In this document: piece by piece, positions 33,094 to 33,319 of the stretch
Position numbering within the stretch: the stretch's first letter is position 1
Layout of the letters: each line of letters starts with the position of its first letter
Source of the DNA: Saprospiraceae bacterium
GTDB lineage: Bacteria > Bacteroidota > Bacteroidia > Chitinophagales > Saprospiraceae
Assembly: GCA_015490175.1 (NCBI GenBank)
Contig: WFYJ01000202.1
Coordinates: 1-33,319, forward strand
Length of the DNA: 33,319 bases
Reading direction: 5' to 3'
The notes under the pieces: model-generated
Told to the model about the DNA's origin: nothing
The model's database searches: none
The model's input: only the letters and a program-made list of their open reading frames with translations
Translations under genes and position numbers: made by a program

Positions 33094-33277
33094 ACTGCGT
33101 TTTCTGCGGCCGAAGGCTGCGGTTTGAAGGATGAGGAATCGAGGAATGAGGCCCCTGAAAAAAGCCGAAAAATTATTCGGGTACACAGAGCCCCACCGAG
33201 AATACACTGAGTTTCACAGAGTTACAAAAAACTGCGCTCAAACTGCGTCCATCTGCGGCTGAAAGCTGCGGTTCGTT
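33094..33277 (+). repeat. composite intergenic repeat, copy D
   Basis: Plus-strand order: hairpin CTGCGGCCGAAGGCTGCGGT (33104-33123); GATGAGGAATCGAGGAATGA; GAGGCCCCTGAAAAAA (33148); GCCGAAAAATTATTCGGG; TACACAGAGCCCC...CTGAGTTTCACAGAG; CAAACTGCGTCCATCTGCGG with a second hairpin CTGCGGCTGAAAGCTGCGGT (33253-33272). It is nearly identical to copy C over about 110 bases. It sits after the operon terminator. The final 42 bases of the window show nothing further; 33008-33093 holds no gene. Confidence 0.85.
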
Positions 33278-33319
33278 CAAATTGATGCGCAAAAAGATTT
33301 GATTTACAATAATTTAAGC

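Overview
The window reads as a chromosomal piece of a GC-rich member of the Bacteroidota, most likely of the Saprospiria/Lewinella type, although no single marker fixes the genus. Three things support this. Two large secreted proteins end in type IX secretion sorting domains, one type A and one type B. Several genes are preceded by the Bacteroidota promoter pattern TTG-N19-21-TAnnTTTG instead of an E. coli-type promoter. The primary sigma factor is the short Bacteroidota form without region 1.1. Shine-Dalgarno sequences are mostly absent. I see no phage, plasmid, insertion sequence or CRISPR, so this is mainly housekeeping sequence with unusually repeat-rich intergenic DNA.

Layout from left to right. 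1-2141: 3' part of a tRNA nucleotidyltransferase-like HD protein, overlapping rimO by the ATGA stop/start. 2185-3258: a four-helix membrane protein of unknown function and a lipoprotein MsrB. 3266-4015 (minus): an unknown helical protein. 4016-5191: a gene-poor stretch with a hairpin array, a composite repeat and the tandem promoters of a TonB-dependent receptor (5192-7930). 8054-9490 (minus): an unknown helical-repeat protein. 9793-12357: a type IX cargo protein with Ig-like, dockerin-like and cohesin-like parts. 12703-15640 (minus): cysteine desulfurase and phosphoglucosamine mutase, separated by a composite repeat. 15894-17959: methyltransferase, PAP2 phosphatase and ZIP transporter, tightly packed. 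18003-20762 (minus): a 919-residue type IX cargo with a gliding-type C-terminus. 20955-22444 (minus): rfbD and rfbC. 22629-26061 (minus): der, era and rpoD, with a striking tandem array between era and der. 26570-26950: START-like protein. 27382-28755 (minus): vanadium haloperoxidase-like lipoprotein. 29186-29998: TatD. 30365-30454: tRNA-Ser(GGA). 30503-32930: an exbB, unknown membrane protein, exbD, exbD operon.

How the genes fit together. The ExbB/ExbD operon encodes an inner-membrane proton-driven motor of the kind that energises TonB-dependent receptors such as the one at 5192, but the two are not adjacent and a direct partnership is inference. RfbC and RfbD are the last two enzymes of dTDP-L-rhamnose synthesis and GlmM feeds UDP-GlcNAc synthesis, so both serve cell-envelope polysaccharide. 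Era and Der act in ribosome assembly, and RimO modifies ribosomal protein S12.

The least explained material is non-coding. (1) A composite intergenic repeat with conserved module order occurs four times (4475-4766, 13898-14232, 26959-27216, 33094-33277), and fragments of its vocabulary occur at 23999-24188. (2) A 13-base motif, GCCTTYCGGCAAA, occurs eight times, seven on one strand, in both genes and spacers. (3) A graded tandem array fills the era-der gap, beginning at the first base after the era stop codon. (4) A cluster of short hairpins lies at 4210-4448. These are the best candidates for something undescribed. I could not run any search, so whether they are new is unknown.
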